Assembly: GCA_028532815.1 (NCBI GenBank)
Contig: JAQQAS010000059.1
Location: 62,001-126,000, forward strand
Reading direction: 5' to 3'
DNA length: 64,000 nt
Source: Pleomorphochaeta sp.
GTDB taxonomy: Bacteria; Spirochaetota; Spirochaetia; Sphaerochaetales; Sphaerochaetaceae
In this document: one piece after another, positions 17,541 to 26,928 of the stretch
Position numbering within the stretch: the first letter of the stretch is position 1
Layout: each line of letters begins with the position of its first letter
Program-made: the position numbers and the translations under genes
The notes under the pieces: generated by a model
Seen by the model: only the letters and a program-made list of their open reading frames with translations
What the model was told of the DNA's origin: nothing
The model's database searches: none

Positions 17541-17855
17541 TAACGAATGAGAGATTACCATTTGTATTGATAAAGGTCAATATCTAATTTAAAAAAAATC
17601 TAAAAAGTTAAAATTAAGCTTTTGAGTAATAAAATTTAGTCTTTTATAAATTATTGAACATTTAATTTGACTCCACATTATTAAAACAAAAAGGAATATA
17701 TTTTTATGTAAAAATTAACTAATTTGACTTAATCCTCTAATATTTTGTTTAAAACCTTGTTTTAAAAAGCGAATTAGTTAAATAGCCACTAGAAACTTAC
17801 TCTTAATTTTTAAACTACTATTTATTTTTGTATATAATTATAGTAAATTTAAATT
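17541..17855. other. Intergenic region between tRNA-Pro and nth
   Basis: 315 bp, very AT-rich, between divergent transcripts. A perfect TATAAT at 17835-17840 lies only 16 bp before the nth ATG. No SD precedes that ATG, so nth may have a very short leader. Nothing else was recognised. Confidence 0.5.
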
Positions 17856-18476
17856 ATGAATGAAAAAGAATACATATTAAAAATATATGAAATTTTAGAT
17901 AAGAACTCGAGAGAAAAAATTGTTTTTTTAGATAAGAGTGATCCTTTTCAATTCCTTATTTCAGTGATTCTTTCTGCTCAGACAACAGATAAAATGGTGA
18001 ATATAGTAACAATAGATTTATTCGATAAATATCCTGATGCTAAATCACTGTCAAATGCCAATTATTTAGAAGTGTGTCAAATTATAAAACCTACTGGTTT
18101 TTATAAAGTTAAGGCAAAAAACATAATAAATTGTGCAAAAGCTTTAGTTGACAAAACCGTTCCAGATAATATAGATGAATTGGTAAAACTGCCAGGTGTA
18201 GGAAGAAAAACTGCTAATTGTGTAATTGGAGATATCTATCATAAAGGTGCGGTTATTGTTGATACACATGTAAAAAGAGTTTTAAATAGGTTAGAAGTTG
18301 TAAAAGAAAAAGATCCCACTAAAATTGAAATGATTGTAAGATCCTTATTAGAAGATAAATATTTGTACAGATTTTCAATGACAGTTAATTTACATGGTAG
18401 GCAAGTATGCCATGCAAGAAAGCCTAATTGTTCTGTTTGTGTGCTTAAAGAACTTTGTCCATCGAGAGATGCTTAG
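17856..18476 (+). CDS. nth: Endonuclease III
   Basis: Base-excision repair glycosylase/AP lyase for oxidised pyrimidines. 206 residues, the usual length. HhH motif KLPGVGRKTANCV carries catalytic Lys118; Asp136 is in IVDTHV. A 4Fe-4S cluster with the canonical C-x6-C-x2-C-x5-C spacing is formed by Cys185, 192, 195 and 201. The start has no SD and sits 16 bp after a TATAAT box. The 3' end overlaps a convergent ORF by 32 bp. Confidence 0.96.
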   Translation: MNEKEYILKIYEILDKNSREKIVFLDKSDPFQFLISVILSAQTTDKMVNIVTIDLFDKYPDAKSLSNANYLEVCQIIKPTGFYKVKAKNIINCAKALVDKTVPDNIDELVKLPGVGRKTANCVIGDIYHKGAVIVDTHVKRVLNRLEVVKEKDPTKIEMIVRSLLEDKYLYRFSMTVNLHGRQVCHARKPNCSVCVLKELCPSRDA

Positions 18477-18951
18477 AATCTAATGTTTTATAGATTATTT
18501 GATTTCCTTTAGAAATAACTTCAATTAATTCTAATCTATAATCTTTTATTATTACCTGAGGAACTTTAATATTTCTATTATAATTATTGCCTAAATTTAT
18601 AATTGGATATTCGTTTGGATTTTGTAATAAATTAAAATATGGGGTTTTGAAATTAATGTCTTCGGCTGAACAAAGTTTATCTCTAAGATTATTAATTATT
18701 TTCTTGTTTGTACATTTAATTAAACAAATGTTATCTACCTTTGATGACTTAGAATCAAAGATTAGGGAATCTTTTATAGCTTCGATATATATTGAAGCTA
18801 AAGAGTTATATTGAGTTTTTCCTATTATTAGCATAGGTTCGATGACGTTAAAACTAGGTTCGTTTGTCTCTTTAAAAATATCTGAACATATATTTTTTAG
18901 GCTTTTAAAATTATCATCTTTTATTTTAAGAGTTAAAAGGTTAATTTTCAT
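18445..18951 (-). CDS. Unrecognised 168-residue protein
   Basis: Soluble protein with alternating hydrophobic strands and helices (for example EPMLIIGKTQYNSLASIYIEA about residues 37-57 in pattern, then VDNICLIKC). I looked for 2H-phosphoesterase HxT motifs because the fold pattern recalled 2'-5' RNA ligases, but found none. There is no SD before the ATG. The length is well above chance for this composition and the overlapping plus-strand ORF (18587-18814) looks like its shadow. It overlaps the end of nth on the opposite strand. Confidence 0.5.
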   Translation of the reverse strand: MKINLLTLKIKDDNFKSLKNICSDIFKETNEPSFNVIEPMLIIGKTQYNSLASIYIEAIKDSLIFDSKSSKVDNICLIKCTNKKIINNLRDKLCSAEDINFKTPYFNLLQNPNEYPIINLGNNYNRNIKVPQVIIKDYRLELIEVISKGNQIIYKTLDSKHLSMDKVL

Positions 18952-19083
18952 AAAAGTTATATTAAGATAAAATATATTTTAAAACTAGTATTTAATTTCA
19001 AAAAAACAGGAAATTAAAAAAAATATAGTGTATAAAGGTATGGAATATTATTTTTAGATTTAATACAATAAAAGCACGTTGAT

Positions 19084-19112
19084 TTGATTTTAAGTAAAAT
19101 AATGAGTAAATA
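19084..19112 (+). promoter_or_regulatory. Candidate promoter for the rpmB leader
   Basis: TTGATT at 19084-19089, a 17-bp spacer and TAAATA at 19107-19112. The predicted start near 19119 falls just before the first helix strand at 19126. Confidence 0.4.
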
Positions 19113-19125
19113 TAGTAAATTCTTT

Positions 19126-19245
19126 GCAGTAAGCAATGAAAAAGGTATTTACACAATCCGTTTTATTTGTTAATTTGCATAGAGTTGAACTGCGCTTTTC
19201 AAAATACCTTGCGTAATGCTCACGAGTTTATTTCTCGTGCAAGGC
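19126..19245 (+). ncRNA. Structured RNA or 5' leader element upstream of rpmB
   Basis: A 9-bp perfect helix joins 19142-19150 (AAGGTATTT) and 19202-19210 (AAATACCTT). It is extended outward by GC/GC (19133-34 with 19211-12), a symmetric GTAA/GTAA internal loop, and GCA/TGC (19126-28 with 19217-19). A second hairpin follows: CACGAG at 19221-19226 with CTCGTG at 19234-19239. CCTTGC (19207-19212) could instead pair with GCAAGG (19239-19244), which would break the first helix. No known riboswitch, T-box or small stable RNA signature was recognised. Confidence 0.35.
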
Positions 19246-19301
19246 TCTCTGGACAGCAACAACGTTTTAATAATCAATATTTTTTATAAGGTGGATATAG
19301 T

Positions 19302-19529
19302 ATGGCTCGTAGATGTGAAATTTGCGGAAAGGGAACAATTGCAGGCAACAATGTTACCAGAAAAGGTCAAGCAAAGAAGAAGGGTGGTGTAGGTCAGCAT
19401 ATTGGTGTTAAATCCAAACGCGTTTTCCGCCCAAATCTAGTTACTGTTAAAACAACAGTAAACGGTACTCCACGTACTGTCAAAGTTTGTACACGTTGCC
19501 TACGTAGTGGTGCAGTAGATAAACTATAA
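19302..19529 (+). CDS. rpmB: 50S ribosomal protein L28
   Basis: 75-residue large-subunit protein. N-terminal RRCEICGKG and C-terminal KVCTRCLRSG give a CxxC pair at each end, a possible zinc-binding form of L28. The basic middle (NVTRKGQAKK) and FRPNLVTV are family hallmarks. SD AAGGTGG precedes the ATG. It stands alone, with a long leader and its own terminator; L28 is often paired with L33 or L31 elsewhere, and neither is here. Confidence 0.96.
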   Translation: MARRCEICGKGTIAGNNVTRKGQAKKKGGVGQHIGVKSKRVFRPNLVTVKTTVNGTPRTVKVCTRCLRSGAVDKL

Positions 19530-19555
19530 GATGTTTTCTTATGCAACCTGTATGT

Positions 19556-19580
19556 AAAAGAGCCCCTATGGGCTCTTTTT
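19556..19580 (+). terminator. Rho-independent terminator after rpmB
   Basis: A 10-bp stem (19556-19565 with 19570-19579) with a CTAT loop and T run, 26 bp after the rpmB stop. Confidence 0.92.
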
Positions 19581-19637
19581 CGCATATTAGGTTGTTTGTT
19601 CACTAAAAAGTTTATTATCTTAAACAGGAGTATTTTT

Positions 19638-22025
19638 TTGAAAGAGATTAACATACACGCTTTAGAAGCATCCATGCTACTAAATAAAGAAGGCCGCAAC
19701 AAGTTATTAAAACTTAGAGAATCAAATAAACTAAATAAATTAGTTTTAGTAATAACGAGTGATAAAGAGTTAATAATCGAAGCTAAAGGGCTAATTTCTC
19801 TTGCCAAAGCAAAAGATGAAAAAGTATGGGTGAAATTAGAAGAAAAAGAAGCCTATCTCAATTCCGTAATATTTGATTTAGTTGCTAATGATTATAGAAC
19901 TGAATTATCTGATTTAATTAAAAGTGATTTTACCAACATTGAAGACATTTTAAAAAGTGTTTGGTTAGTTGGCGATGTTTCCTATGGAACGCTTGGCTAT
20001 TTTGATTATATTGTTGGTAATTGGATTGCTAATATAGCAAAGGCATTTGTAAATGCTGAAGGCGATAGTATATTTTGCTATGATGCAAATCAAATATTAA
20101 GTTTAACCTCTGATCAATTATTAGACTTTTCAATAGTAAGCCCGCCTATTCATAAAATAAGAGAAAGTTTTAATGCAGAAATTTTTGCATCTAAATTAGC
20201 TGTTAAGTTTAATACTAATAATTTAGTATTTTGGAATTCTTCTTCTCTTTTAACAACTGCAAATGTTAGTGAAGTTCCAAGCGCAACAGTTATAAAAAAT
20301 CTTTGCTATAATGAAGCAACAGAATTATCATTTTTTGGATCTACTCTTATTAATTCTAAAGCAATCCTATTTGCAATTTCTAAAGGAATTCATGTTCGAT
20401 TAAGATGCTGGAAATACTTTGATGATGAAGGCACATTAATTAATAATTGTGAAAACCAAAAAAAAGGTCCCTCTGTAAAAGGTTTTTCTGTTGTCCACAA
20501 TGTTGCTCTTATCAGTATCGAAGGTGCAGGCTTAAATGGAAGAGTTGGTTTTTCTTCAAAAGTATTTGATGCATTAAAAAGTGCAAATGTAAATGTAATT
20601 CTTTTTTCACAAGCTTCATCAGAATATTCAATTTCTATTGCAGTTCCTATTTCTCATGCTGATAGAGCAATTGAGGCCATAACTATTAATTTTAATGAAG
20701 AATTAAGTGAAGAAATTGTTAATTCTATTGACTGTATTAGAGATCTTGCAGTTATAGCTGCTGTTGGCAATAATATGGCCGGTAAAAAAGGTGTTGCTGG
20801 AAAATTCTTTAGCTCATTAGGAAAAGCTGGTGTAAATGTTAAAGCAATCGCACAAGGTGCGAGTGAAAGAAATATAAGTGCAGTAATAGAATCTAGCGAA
20901 AGTACTAGAGCTTTAAGAGCCTTACATGCATCGTTCTTTCTTTCCAAACAAGCACTTTCAATAGGGGTAATTGGTCCTGGTAATATTGGTGGCACTCTTT
21001 TAGACCAAATTTCTAATGAATCAACATTTTTATATGAAAAATTTGGAATTGATTTAAGAATAAGAGCTATAGTTAGCAGTAAATTGATGCTTTTAGATGA
21101 AGATGGAGTTGACCTATCAAATTGGAGAGAAGCGTTTAAGAAAAATAGTGTTCCTTTAGATATGGGAAAATTCACAAGGCATGTGGGGGCAACATATTTT
21201 CCACATAGGGCAATAGTTGATTGCTCATCAAGTAGTGAATTAGCAAGCCAATATATTAGTTGGATGAACAATGGAATGCACATTGTTACCCCAAACAAGA
21301 AAGCAGGAACTGCTAATTTACAGTATTATAAAGAAATATTTGAAACTTGTTTATCTACTGGTAGAAGATTTTATTATGAGACTACTGTTGGCGCTGGGTT
21401 ACCAGTAATAAATACATTAAAAGATTTAGTCCAAACTGGTGATAACGTTAGAAGAATTGAAGGGATCGTATCTGGAACCTTGGCTTGGTTATTTAATAAT
21501 TATGATGGAAGCGTAAAATTTAGCCAATTAGTTAAGAATGCTAAAGAGATGGGTTATACAGAGCCAGATCCAAGAGATGACTTATCAGGAATGGATGTAG
21601 GAAGAAAAACAGTCATTCTAGCTAGAGAACTAGGTTATGATGTTGAAGTAAGTGATGTTCCAATAGAAAGTTTAGTACCTAGTTCGTTAGCAAAATTACC
21701 TGTCGAAGAATTTATGAATCAACTAGAACAATTAGATGAACCAATTTTTGAAAAATATAAACAAGCTAAAGCAGAAAATAAAAGATTATGTTATGTAGGT
21801 CGTGTAGATGAAAATGGTAAGTGTAGTGTAGCTCTAAAAGGATATCCAATGGATCATCCATTTTCACAAGCAAGTGGAACTGATAATGTAATTTGCTTTA
21901 CAACAGATCGATATTTAACACAGCCTTTAGTAATTAAAGGACCTGGGGCAGGAAGAGAAGTAACTGCAGGGGGAGTGTTCGCTGATATTTTAAGATTATC
22001 AGCTTATTTAGGTGCAAGGGTATAA
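19638..22025 (+). CDS. thrA: Aspartokinase-like/homoserine dehydrogenase fusion with degenerate kinase domain
   Basis: 795 residues from a TTG start with AGGAG 7 bp upstream. Order: aspartokinase-like region (1-275), two ACT-type regulatory domains (about 288-356 and 370-430), homoserine dehydrogenase (from about 443). The dehydrogenase is intact: GVIGPGNIGG nucleotide-binding loop, TPNKKAGT, TTVGAGLPVI, GIVSGTLAWLF and EPDPRDDLSGMDVGRK. The kinase region keeps flanking ThrA-like sequence (YNEATELSFFG) but lacks KFGGTS, the GRxGSD loop and the DxDGVYTxDP segment. It likely makes homoserine under feedback control without making aspartyl phosphate. Confidence 0.9.
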   Translation: MKEINIHALEASMLLNKEGRNKLLKLRESNKLNKLVLVITSDKELIIEAKGLISLAKAKDEKVWVKLEEKEAYLNSVIFDLVANDYRTELSDLIKSDFTNIEDILKSVWLVGDVSYGTLGYFDYIVGNWIANIAKAFVNAEGDSIFCYDANQILSLTSDQLLDFSIVSPPIHKIRESFNAEIFASKLAVKFNTNNLVFWNSSSLLTTANVSEVPSATVIKNLCYNEATELSFFGSTLINSKAILFAISKGIHVRLRCWKYFDDEGTLINNCENQKKGPSVKGFSVVHNVALISIEGAGLNGRVGFSSKVFDALKSANVNVILFSQASSEYSISIAVPISHADRAIEAITINFNEELSEEIVNSIDCIRDLAVIAAVGNNMAGKKGVAGKFFSSLGKAGVNVKAIAQGASERNISAVIESSESTRALRALHASFFLSKQALSIGVIGPGNIGGTLLDQISNESTFLYEKFGIDLRIRAIVSSKLMLLDEDGVDLSNWREAFKKNSVPLDMGKFTRHVGATYFPHRAIVDCSSSSELASQYISWMNNGMHIVTPNKKAGTANLQYYKEIFETCLSTGRRFYYETTVGAGLPVINTLKDLVQTGDNVRRIEGIVSGTLAWLFNNYDGSVKFSQLVKNAKEMGYTEPDPRDDLSGMDVGRKTVILARELGYDVEVSDVPIESLVPSSLAKLPVEEFMNQLEQLDEPIFEKYKQAKAENKRLCYVGRVDENGKCSVALKGYPMDHPFSQASGTDNVICFTTDRYLTQPLVIKGPGAGREVTAGGVFADILRLSAYLGARV

Positions 22026-22038
22026 GGAGAAATACGAA

Positions 22039-23310
22039 ATGGATTTTGTTTCAACAAGAGGACTTTCAAAAAAAATAACAGCAGGGGAAGCTATATTAAA
22101 AGGTTTAGCAGAGGATGGTGGATTATATGTTCCGGTTAAGTTCCCATCATTGGTTCATATGAATATTAGTCAAATATCTTCATATCCTGAGATGGCATTT
22201 GAAGTCTTAGCCCCATATTTTGAAAATGATAAATATATAACTGTAAATGATCTTGCAGAAATTTGTATGGATGCTTTTAATTTTAATGTTCCATTAATAC
22301 AATTAGGTGATAAAGAAAGTGTCCTTGAATTATATCATGGACCAACTGCAGCTTTTAAAGACTTTGGTGCTCGTTTTTTAGCTTCAACATTAGAAAAAAT
22401 AATCGAAAAAACTCAAAAAGAATTAACTATATTAGTTGCTACCAGTGGGGATACTGGTGGTGCTGTAGCTTCTGCCTTTCATGATAAGGCGGGAATAAAT
22501 GTTAAAGTTCTTTATCCAAAAGACAGGGTTAGTGAAAGACAAAAAAAACAATTGACAGTTTTAGGTGGGAATATTCAAGCTTATGAAGTAGATGGATCTT
22601 TTGACGATTGCCAAAAAATGGTTAAAGATGCATTTATGGATAAAGAATTGAGTCAAAAATGGGGCCTTACAAGCGCAAATTCTATTAACTTAGGAAGACT
22701 CTTACCTCAAAGTGTTTATTATGTATATGCTAGTCATTTATTTAGATCTATGTATGGTGTTAATCCAAATATTATTATTCCCAGTGGAAATGTAGGTAAT
22801 AGTTGTGCAGCATATTGGGCTTTTACAACAGGAGTTCCAATAGAATCTATCGTTTTAGCGGTAAATGCAAATAAAACTATACCTAATTATTTAGAGACTG
22901 GAGAATACAAACCAAGTGCTAGTATTCATACTTTAGCCAATGCTATGGATGTTGGTGCCCCAAGTAATATGGAAAGATTATTTAATCTATATGGTGATAT
23001 AGATGTCTTTAGACAATTTGTTACTTCTTATAGTGTAAGTGATGAAGATATTAAAGAGACTATCAAAAAGACCTATAAGGAAACTTCATATATAATTTGT
23101 CCACATACCGCATGTGCAAAAAAAGTATATGAAACACATTATAAAAATAAACCTTCAATAATTGTTTCAACAGCTCATCCTGCCAAATTTGAAACTATTG
23201 TGGAACCTTTAATTGGTAAAACAATTCCAGTTCCTGAAAGTATTAATGATATCCTTTCAAAGAAAGGGCGTTTTATTAGTGTTTCAACAAACTATAAAGA
23301 TATCTTTTAA
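22039..23310 (+). CDS. thrC: Threonine synthase
   Basis: PLP enzyme converting O-phosphohomoserine to threonine. 423 residues from ATG 22039, which has AAGGAG upstream; the frame is open to 22012 within the end of thrA. N-terminal STRG and LAEDGGLYVP, the PLP lysine in GPTAAFKDFGARF (about residue 101), ATSGDTGGAVA phosphate-binding loop and IIPSGNVGN are all present. It is 13 bp downstream of thrA, so the two form an operon; homoserine kinase is not here. Confidence 0.95.
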   Translation: MDFVSTRGLSKKITAGEAILKGLAEDGGLYVPVKFPSLVHMNISQISSYPEMAFEVLAPYFENDKYITVNDLAEICMDAFNFNVPLIQLGDKESVLELYHGPTAAFKDFGARFLASTLEKIIEKTQKELTILVATSGDTGGAVASAFHDKAGINVKVLYPKDRVSERQKKQLTVLGGNIQAYEVDGSFDDCQKMVKDAFMDKELSQKWGLTSANSINLGRLLPQSVYYVYASHLFRSMYGVNPNIIIPSGNVGNSCAAYWAFTTGVPIESIVLAVNANKTIPNYLETGEYKPSASIHTLANAMDVGAPSNMERLFNLYGDIDVFRQFVTSYSVSDEDIKETIKKTYKETSYIICPHTACAKKVYETHYKNKPSIIVSTAHPAKFETIVEPLIGKTIPVPESINDILSKKGRFISVSTNYKDIF

Positions 23311-23611
23311 TTAAAAGACTTTTTAAACTTTAAAATCAAAACTTAAGTTAAATATCCTAATAAAAATAGGTGTTATTGCTTAAGTTTTTTTTATATAGTT
23401 TTAAAATTTGTTATATTAAATAATTGTTAATTAAAAAAGGCTTTAAGGGACTATAGAATTTCATATATAAAATATGTTATAATAGACAAACAAAATAATA
23501 TGAAACTCAATTTGATATAGTAATATTTTTTGTATTGAATTCTAACAATAAAGAGTTTATTATAAAATTATATTAATTCTAGTTTATAAATACATAAATA
23601 ATGTATCACAG
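23311..23611. other. Intergenic region thrC to PAS-GGDEF-EAL gene
   Basis: 301 bp. Contains the thrC terminator (23338-23390), a perfect TATAAT at 23478-23483 with no good -35, and about 120 bp of AT-rich leader before the next gene. No c-di-GMP riboswitch motif was seen. Confidence 0.5.
23338..23390 (+). terminator. Probable terminator after thrC
   Basis: A 10-bp stem (23338-23347 with 23379-23388) continuing into an eight-T run. The 31-nt loop contains a small inner CCTA/TAGG pairing. Confidence 0.7.
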
Positions 23612-26365
23612 ATGGAGGACAAAATTAAATCTAATAAAATTAAAGTTAATAAAAGTGATTATAAAGCAATATTAAAGATATCTTTATTAATAATAATTCC
23701 TACCATCATAATTTATGTTGCTGTGATTAGTTTTATTACTAAAACTCAAATTGAAACAAATATAAAGCTTATTGTTGCAGAGCAAGAACAAAGAGCGAAT
23801 ACTATTAATTTTATAATTAAAGATATCTACAATGAAAGTGTTAAAGATCTTTTAATTATTAAAAATTCGGACGAAATGTCTTCTTTTCTAAATAATCCGA
23901 ATGAGTTTACCAAAACAGAAGTAGAACAAATGTTTTATCGCTTTGCATCTACAAAGAAAAATTTTGATCAAATTAGAATTTTAAATTTGTCAGGAAAAGA
24001 AATTGTTAGAATAAATAATTCAAGTAGTTCTCCTGTTATTGTTGATAGTGAAGAATTACAGGATAAGAGTGATAATGATTATTTTATAAAAGCAGTTAAT
24101 TTACCAATTAATAATTATTATATATCAGATATGGATTTAAATAGTGAAAATGGAGTAATTGAAATTCCTCATAAACCTATTGTAAGATTTGCTACACCTT
24201 TATTTAATGATGATGGTAAATTGCAAGGTGTTTTAATTATTAACTATCTTGGATTAGATTTTATACATATTTTAGATGAACAATTTAAGGATATTGAATA
24301 TGATTTTATTTATCATTGTTTAGTTAATCGAGATGGTTATTATCTAAATAATGAGGATGAAAGTAAAACCTTTTCTTTTATGTATGAGGACAAAGAACAA
24401 TTTTCATTTTTTGAAACACATCCTGATTTAGAAGAAGAATTTACAACAAACGATCATGGTAGTGTTCAAAAAAATGATATAGTATATTTTTACAAAAAAA
24501 TAATTCCAACTATTGATATTTTAAGTGAAAATAATGAACAGCATTTTTGGATTTTTATTTCCAAATTCAATGTTTCTTCTCTTCCAATATTAAATGAGCA
24601 GTTGCTTTTCTATTTATCCGCTGTTGATATAGCTGTTTTATTAATTTTATGTGTTTTAATTGGTTATATTGTTAGTGTTGTATATTTTAGAAATAAAGAT
24701 AGAGAACAACTAACTTTAACGACAAAAATTGCTGAAAATACAAATGATGCCATTTTAATTACAGAAAGTGACACCAAAATAATTTTTGTAAATAAATCCT
24801 TTGAAGAAATTACTGGATATACTGCTGATGAGGTTATTGGATTAAAAACTAATTACTTCAAATCTGGTTTACATTCTCCATCTTTTTATTCACAAATGTG
24901 GGATGATATTCAAAATAAAGGCCATTGGAGTGGTGAAGTTTGGGATAGGAAGAAAGATGGATTGTTCTATCCAAAATTATTAAATATTTATTCAATTAAA
25001 ACAAAATACAGTGATAAAGTAGATAAATATATTGGTATTTATTCTGATTTGAATAGAATCAAAGAAACCGAAGCTAACTTAAATAAATTAAAAAATTATA
25101 ATATTGAAACAGATTTACCAAATGAAACTCTGTTGAAAAAATTAGTTGATTTAAGTGTAATGAATAATCACAATAAACCCTTTGGCTTATTCTCCTTTTC
25201 AGTTATGAACTTCAATGAAGTTACATTTAGTAGTTTTGGGGTTGAACCAAATATAATTTTAAATGATTTTATTAATGATATACATACATTAATCAGTAAG
25301 GAAGACTTTGTAGCTCAGATTTCTAAAAATACTTTTGCTATAGGTTTAATATCTTATAACAGTAAAAAAGAAGTTAAATCTTTCTGTGATAAATTCTTTG
25401 AGTTAAATCGTAAATTTTCACAAAAAATGAATAATAATTTCTTTTTCGAAATTAAAGCTGGTGTATCAATATATCCTGATGATGATATTACTTCAGAGGG
25501 ATTATTAAAAAGTGCAAACATTGCTTTAGAAGCTGTGAAAGAGTCCAAAACACTTAAAGTCTTATTTTCTTCCCCAAAGATTAAAGAGAAAGTCAGTAAA
25601 GAATTAAAAATGAATTTGTTATTACGTAAAGCTATAGAAAATAATGAATTAGATGTTAATTACCAACCTCAAGTCGATTCAATTAATGGGAAGATAAAAG
25701 GAGCTGAGGCTCTCATGAGATGGAACAGTAAAGAGCTAGGAAGTGTTTCTCCATTCTTCTTTATACCAGTGGCTGAAAAAAATGGGTATATTATTGAAAT
25801 AGGTTATTGGTTAATTGAAAGAGTATTTGATGATTATAATAAAATTAAAGATAAACTGCCATCTAATTTTAAAATTTCAATAAATGTATCTACAATACAA
25901 TTCCAAGATCCAGACTTAGTAGATAAATTTGTATCATTATCAGAAAAATATAATGTTAATTTGGAAAATTTCGAAATTGAAATAACAGAAAGTGTATTAG
26001 TATCTAATGTTGAGATAGTTAATGAACAATTCCAGAAATTTAAAAAATTAGGTTTATCTATTGCCTTAGATGATTTTGGTACAGGTTTTTCATCTTTGAG
26101 TTACCTTAAGAATTTGGATATTGATAAGCTTAAAATTGATAGAACTTTCATTAAAGATTATCCAACCCTTGATAATGGGGGAATTGCTAAACTTATTGTA
26201 AACATTGCCAATGAATTTAATTTAACCGTAATTACTGAAGGTGCAGAAAATAAAGAACAAGTTGATTACTTAAAATCTGTTGGATGTACATTTATTCAAG
26301 GTTATTATTTTAGTAAACCGTTATGTTTTGTCGATTTTGATAACTATATTGATAAGAATAAATAA
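23612..26365 (+). CDS. Membrane sensor with Cache-like, PAS, degenerate GGDEF and EAL domains
   Basis: 917 residues. TM1 (about 20-42), an extracytoplasmic Cache-like sensor (about 45-325), TM2 (about 330-355), PAS (about 370-490; FEEITGYTADEVIG), GGDEF-like domain (about 500-655) and EAL (about 665-917). The GGDEF motif is replaced by ISKNTFAIG, so no cyclase activity is expected. The EAL domain keeps GAEALMRW, SINVST, EITES, DDFGTGFSS, KIDRTFI and TEGAEN, so c-di-GMP hydrolysis is likely. The SD is weak. The ligand is unknown. Confidence 0.9.
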   Translation: MEDKIKSNKIKVNKSDYKAILKISLLIIIPTIIIYVAVISFITKTQIETNIKLIVAEQEQRANTINFIIKDIYNESVKDLLIIKNSDEMSSFLNNPNEFTKTEVEQMFYRFASTKKNFDQIRILNLSGKEIVRINNSSSSPVIVDSEELQDKSDNDYFIKAVNLPINNYYISDMDLNSENGVIEIPHKPIVRFATPLFNDDGKLQGVLIINYLGLDFIHILDEQFKDIEYDFIYHCLVNRDGYYLNNEDESKTFSFMYEDKEQFSFFETHPDLEEEFTTNDHGSVQKNDIVYFYKKIIPTIDILSENNEQHFWIFISKFNVSSLPILNEQLLFYLSAVDIAVLLILCVLIGYIVSVVYFRNKDREQLTLTTKIAENTNDAILITESDTKIIFVNKSFEEITGYTADEVIGLKTNYFKSGLHSPSFYSQMWDDIQNKGHWSGEVWDRKKDGLFYPKLLNIYSIKTKYSDKVDKYIGIYSDLNRIKETEANLNKLKNYNIETDLPNETLLKKLVDLSVMNNHNKPFGLFSFSVMNFNEVTFSSFGVEPNIILNDFINDIHTLISKEDFVAQISKNTFAIGLISYNSKKEVKSFCDKFFELNRKFSQKMNNNFFFEIKAGVSIYPDDDITSEGLLKSANIALEAVKESKTLKVLFSSPKIKEKVSKELKMNLLLRKAIENNELDVNYQPQVDSINGKIKGAEALMRWNSKELGSVSPFFFIPVAEKNGYIIEIGYWLIERVFDDYNKIKDKLPSNFKISINVSTIQFQDPDLVDKFVSLSEKYNVNLENFEIEITESVLVSNVEIVNEQFQKFKKLGLSIALDDFGTGFSSLSYLKNLDIDKLKIDRTFIKDYPTLDNGGIAKLIVNIANEFNLTVITEGAENKEQVDYLKSVGCTFIQGYYFSKPLCFVDFDNYIDKNK

Positions 26366-26380
26366 TTTAAATCTAAATAA

Positions 26381-26419
26381 AAAAAACTATTAGCAAAAAA
26401 TAAGTGCTAATAGTTTTTT
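26381..26419. terminator. Bidirectional terminator between the EAL gene and the HTH gene
   Basis: A 9-bp stem (26387-26395 with 26405-26413) flanked by an A run and a T run, between convergent genes. Confidence 0.85.
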
Positions 26420-26433
26420 GTTTAAATTATTTA

Positions 26434-26928
26434 TTATTCTTTTTCATATAACTTATCCGATAATCCACTCATGGAAAGTCCAAAACTTGCAGCATATTTT
26501 TCTAATGTTGAACATAGAATCTGAGTTTTAATTTTCCCATGTTCTCTATTACAAATATTTGTTTTATTTATTCCAGATGATTTTGCTAATTGTGCTTCAG
26601 TAATTTTTAAAGATAGTCTTACATCTTTTAGTTTTTTACAAAGTTCATCAGGAGAAAGTGTGTCATTTCTATTTACATAATTTAGGGTAATTGATTCTTT
26701 TATTCCTGCAAGATTTTCTGCAATGTTGAAAAAACTTGTCACCGATATATTTACAACACTACATATTTTTTCAACCGTTGAATATTTAGGATTCCAACTA
26801 TCATCTGCATGACTAATTAAACTTAAAGAAATATCTGCCTTTTTTGCAAAATTTTCAAAAGAAAGGCCTGATAAATTGATAATAAAAATTAATGTCTTGT
26901 AATAATTAATAGAATAATTTTCTGACAC
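26434..26928 (-). CDS. Tandem helix-turn-helix (XRE-type) regulator
   Basis: 164 residues with two XRE-like helix-turn-helix regions. The first is about residues 20-66 (FAKKADISLSLIS, then STVEKICSVVNIS). The second is about 97-158 (LAKSSGINKTNICNREHG). The second matches the family better. The start is probably GTG at 26928, with GAGGAG six bases upstream and no better ATG. No ligand domain is present, so it may act as a small DNA-binding switch. The target is unknown; its own long upstream region is a candidate. Confidence 0.75.
   Translation of the reverse strand: MSENYSINYYKTLIFIINLSGLSFENFAKKADISLSLISHADDSWNPKYSTVEKICSVVNISVTSFFNIAENLAGIKESITLNYVNRNDTLSPDELCKKLKDVRLSLKITEAQLAKSSGINKTNICNREHGKIKTQILCSTLEKYAASFGLSMSGLSDKLYEKE

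Larger units (their letters stand above)
18952..19301. other. Region upstream of rpmB containing a structured leader
   Basis: 350 bp without an ORF. The left part is plain AT-rich sequence. From about 19126 to 19245 there are phylogeny-free but strong helices (described separately), and AAGGTGG at the right end is the rpmB SD site. Confidence 0.6.

Noticed and set aside
17308-17580. 90-residue minus-strand ORF with an internal repeat of about 20 residues
   Set aside because: It reads through the two tRNA-Pro genes; the peptide repeat is the duplicated tRNA sequence.
18587-18814. 75-residue plus-strand ORF
   Set aside because: Shorter shadow opposite the 168-residue minus-strand ORF, with no SD site.
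19126-19245. T-box, SAM, TPP, c-di-GMP or purine riboswitch, SRP RNA or tmRNA
   Set aside because: None of the conserved core sequences of these RNAs could be found; kept only as an unclassified structured leader.
19394-19807. 137-residue minus-strand ORF over rpmB and the thrA start
   Set aside because: Lies antisense across rpmB, its terminator and the thrA start.
20654-21298. 214-residue minus-strand ORF
   Set aside because: Antisense shadow of the well-supported thrA-like gene, with no SD site and no recognisable motif.
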